From the NCBI GenBank assembly GCA_021107695.1, contig JAIOSI010000012.1, positions 1-7,028 of the forward strand: a DNA stretch of 7,028 nt, given 5' to 3'. Both the position numbers and the translations under genes were made by a program. How positions within the stretch are numbered: position 1 is the stretch's first letter; the number at the start of each line of letters is the position of its first letter. Below are positions 5,675 through 7,028 of this stretch, piece by piece. The notes beneath the pieces were generated by a model. The model saw only the letters and a program-made list of their open reading frames with translations, was not told where the DNA came from and did no database searches. This DNA comes from a bacterium (GTDB taxonomy: Bacteria; RBG-13-66-14).

Positions 5675-5696
5675 GGGCGACTGTGGACGGTCGCCC
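5675..5696. repeat. Hairpin 4 of the cluster, GGG...CCC family
   Basis: GGGCGAC (5675-5681) pairs exactly with GTCGCCC (5690-5696); a T-G and a G-C pair can extend the stem to 9 bp around TGGA. Total 22 bases. The downstream flank is CTAC. Confidence 0.65.
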
Positions 5697-5721
5697 CTAC
5701 AGACATCACGTTGTTTTACTG

Positions 5722-5746
5722 GGGCGAAGCTGGTCTTCGCCCTTTT
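5722..5746 (+). terminator. Terminator-like hairpin 5 of the cluster, GGG...CCC family
   Basis: GGGCGAAG (5722-5729) pairs exactly with CTTCGCCC (5735-5742) around CTGGT, followed by TTTT (5743-5746). It lies 239 bases after the membrane-protein stop and 57 bases before the next start. It would insulate the AsmA-like gene from upstream transcription. Confidence 0.65.
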
Positions 5747-5789
5747 CTGATTGATGTTCGCGCTGCTGGTGTTAAAAGCCAGGACTCGG

Positions 5790-5795
5790 TATAAT
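5790..5795 (+). promoter_or_regulatory. Consensus -10 box immediately before the AsmA-like gene
   Basis: TATAAT at 5790-5795 is a perfect -10 hexamer with only 7 bases between it and the ATG at 5803. The -35 position at 17-base spacing (5767-5772, TGGTGT) is poor. If active, transcription would begin at or next to the ATG and the mRNA would be leaderless. Confidence 0.45.
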
Positions 5796-5802
5796 CGTTC
5801 CG

Positions 5803-7028
5803 ATGAATAAGCTAACCCTCAAAGAGTGGCTGTTGATTCTCGGTGGTCTCCTGCTGGTGCTGGGAGTTCAGCTGCTGCCCATTCTGTTGTCCTCGGCAGA
5901 GGATGAAGCGAGCCAGCTTACCGAGCAGTGGCGCGAAGTCGGACTCTCCCCCAGCTGGGAGAGCGAACAGCTCGACCTCGGCGGGAATCTGCTCCTCGAC
6001 AGCTTCACCTGCGGGGAGCTGTCGGCGAAGCGACTGACCCTTACCAAAGAGATTCTGTTGCTGCGAGAGTTCTTTTCTACTCAGGATTCTCTCGCACAGC
6101 TGGCGGTTCTGGCGGAGTCCACCACTGCTCGTGGAATGAGTCTAGACGGCGTAATTGCCCTCAGCTACGGACTGGAACTGGCGGTCGAGCTGACAGGTGA
6201 ACTCACTCCCGCTGGTCTGGCTCTGCGGGGCGACGGCTTCCTGCGCCGGGGTGGGGCGGAGTTGCCTGCGCAGGTTTCCCTCGTCATCTCTCCGGAGCGG
6301 GTGCTGGTGAGCCTGAGCAGCACAGAAAGCAGCCTGCTCGCCGAGCTTCACCCCCGGCTGGAGGTCATCTCATCTACCATTCAGACAGAGGAGTTGGCGC
6401 AGCTCTATCCAGAGCTACCCTTCAAGGCGACCGGCTCGGTTCAGCTGCGGGGACTTCCCGACGACAATCGCTTCACGATTACGGCGGCGGAACTGGAGCT
6501 GCGCCGCCGTAACGCCCCAGAGAGCTGGCTCTTTGAGCAGCTTCGCTTCGCCGTCAACGGCGAACGCTGGCGGCTGCGGACGGCAAACCTCCACGCCGAG
6601 GGAAGCGGAGAGGCGATTAGCAATCTGCGCCTCGACATGAAGATTGACCTGGGGCAGCTGACTGGTTCGCTGCTGCCACTGGGCTATCAGGGGGCAGGCG
6701 AGCTGACTGTTCAACTCTCTCTGGTCAACGGCGAGATTCAGGAGTTCAGCCTCACTGGCGATTCCCTGAGCCTGAGCGGTGAAGAGCTGTCCCTTAATTT
6801 TTCTGGTGAGTTGTCGTACAAGGATGGGAAGTTCAACGGTGGCTTCGAGTTCGACCCCGGCTGCGGAGCCTTGCGGGTCAGCTTCAGCGACGGCATGGCG
6901 CAGATCACCGGAGACGGGCTGGAGCTTACCGCCCTCAACAGCAGCCTCGCGACATTTATTAACCACGCTGATGTGGGTTACCTGCAATCGCTGCTTGCAA
7001 ACCAGTCGGAGACCATCATCCTGACCAA
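5803..7028 (+). CDS. AsmA/TamB-like membrane-anchored periplasmic protein, N-terminal part (runs off the window)
   Basis: The frame is open from ATG 5803 to the window end, 408 codons without a stop; the C-terminus is missing. Residues 1-8 (MNKLTLKE) precede one hydrophobic segment at about 9-29, a signal anchor, followed by an acidic-polar stretch. The rest consists of short amphipathic strands with repeated short turns, for example GAGELTVQLSLVNGEIQEF and SLNFSGELSYKDG, typical of the AsmA/TamB/YhdP superfamily of bridge-like lipid-transfer proteins that span the periplasm between inner and outer membranes. Those are usually much longer than 408 residues, consistent with truncation by the window edge. 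No clear ribosome site is present; TATAAT lies 7 bases before the ATG. Cysteines are few (near residues 70 and 355). The assignment rests on fold-like composition, not on a specific motif, and another beta-rich periplasmic family is possible. Confidence 0.7.
   Translation, partial: MNKLTLKEWLLILGGLLLVLGVQLLPILLSSAEDEASQLTEQWREVGLSPSWESEQLDLGGNLLLDSFTCGELSAKRLTLTKEILLLREFFSTQDSLAQLAVLAESTTARGMSLDGVIALSYGLELAVELTGELTPAGLALRGDGFLRRGGAELPAQVSLVISPERVLVSLSSTESSLLAELHPRLEVISSTIQTEELAQLYPELPFKATGSVQLRGLPDDNRFTITAAELELRRRNAPESWLFEQLRFAVNGERWRLRTANLHAEGSGEAISNLRLDMKIDLGQLTGSLLPLGYQGAGELTVQLSLVNGEIQEFSLTGDSLSLSGEELSLNFSGELSYKDGKFNGGFEFDPGCGALRVSFSDGMAQITGDGLELTALNSSLATFINHADVGYLQSLLANQSETIILT

Larger units (their letters stand above)
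5484..5802. other. 319-base intergenic region with five consecutive hairpins
   Basis: It contains no plausible gene. In order it holds the second copy of an inverted repeat (5527-5566), hairpins at 5564-5585, 5589-5607, 5653-5671 and 5675-5696, a terminator-like hairpin at 5722-5746, and a -10 box at 5790-5795. Between 5608 and 5652 is AT-rich sequence with nothing recognised. Confidence 0.75.

Noticed and set aside
5561..5746. CRISPR-like array
   Set aside because: The repeated elements are hairpins with different sequences and irregular spacing; there are no identical direct repeats with unique spacers.
6415..6987. 190-codon open frame on the minus strand
   Set aside because: It is antisense to the AsmA-like frame, which is continuous over the entire stretch and has a sensible N-terminal membrane anchor.

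Overview
The window holds four complete protein genes and one partial gene, all on the + strand, separated by unusually long spacers (up to about 760 bases) full of short palindromes. No tRNA, rRNA, CRISPR array or transposase was seen. A predicted outer-membrane beta-barrel and an AsmA/TamB-like periplasmic protein indicate a diderm (Gram-negative type) bacterium. GC-rich codon use, spacers littered with hairpins and genes only loosely matching known families suggest an uncultured lineage, but the phylum cannot be fixed from this window.

Layout. Bases 1-382 are non-coding, with degenerate palindromes and a near-consensus sigma-70 promoter (310-338). This drives a secreted TlpA/ResA-like thioredoxin (383-868), followed 127 bases later by a 546-residue secreted beta-barrel protein resembling the DUF6029 group (996-2636). 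The barrel gene ends in a hairpin terminator. A 758-base spacer (2637-3394) follows with at least eight palindromes. Next comes a flavin-dependent nitronate monooxygenase-family enzyme (about 3398-4573) with its own terminator. A second promoter (4733-4761) precedes a small three-helix membrane protein whose N-terminus is built of three 18-residue glycine-striped repeats (4824-5483). A 319-base spacer with five consecutive hairpins leads to a TATAAT box only 7 bases before the start of a long AsmA/TamB-like gene (5803 to beyond the window end).

How the genes may work together. The thioredoxin and barrel genes look like one transcription unit and could be functionally linked: the barrel carries a close Cys pair near its C-terminus that a periplasmic thiol oxidoreductase could act on (inference). 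The other three genes look like separate units, each with its own terminator or promoter signals.

The most distinctive signals are: (1) a family of intergenic hairpins of nearly constant length (GGG...CCC, 21-22 bases) whose arms differ in sequence but stay complementary, some followed by T-runs and so probably acting as terminators; (2) a longer repeat present in two inverted copies 2.8 kb apart; (3) the 18-residue repeat membrane protein; (4) a thioredoxin whose usual Trp before the CxxC is Gly; (5) a possible leaderless start for the AsmA-like gene.
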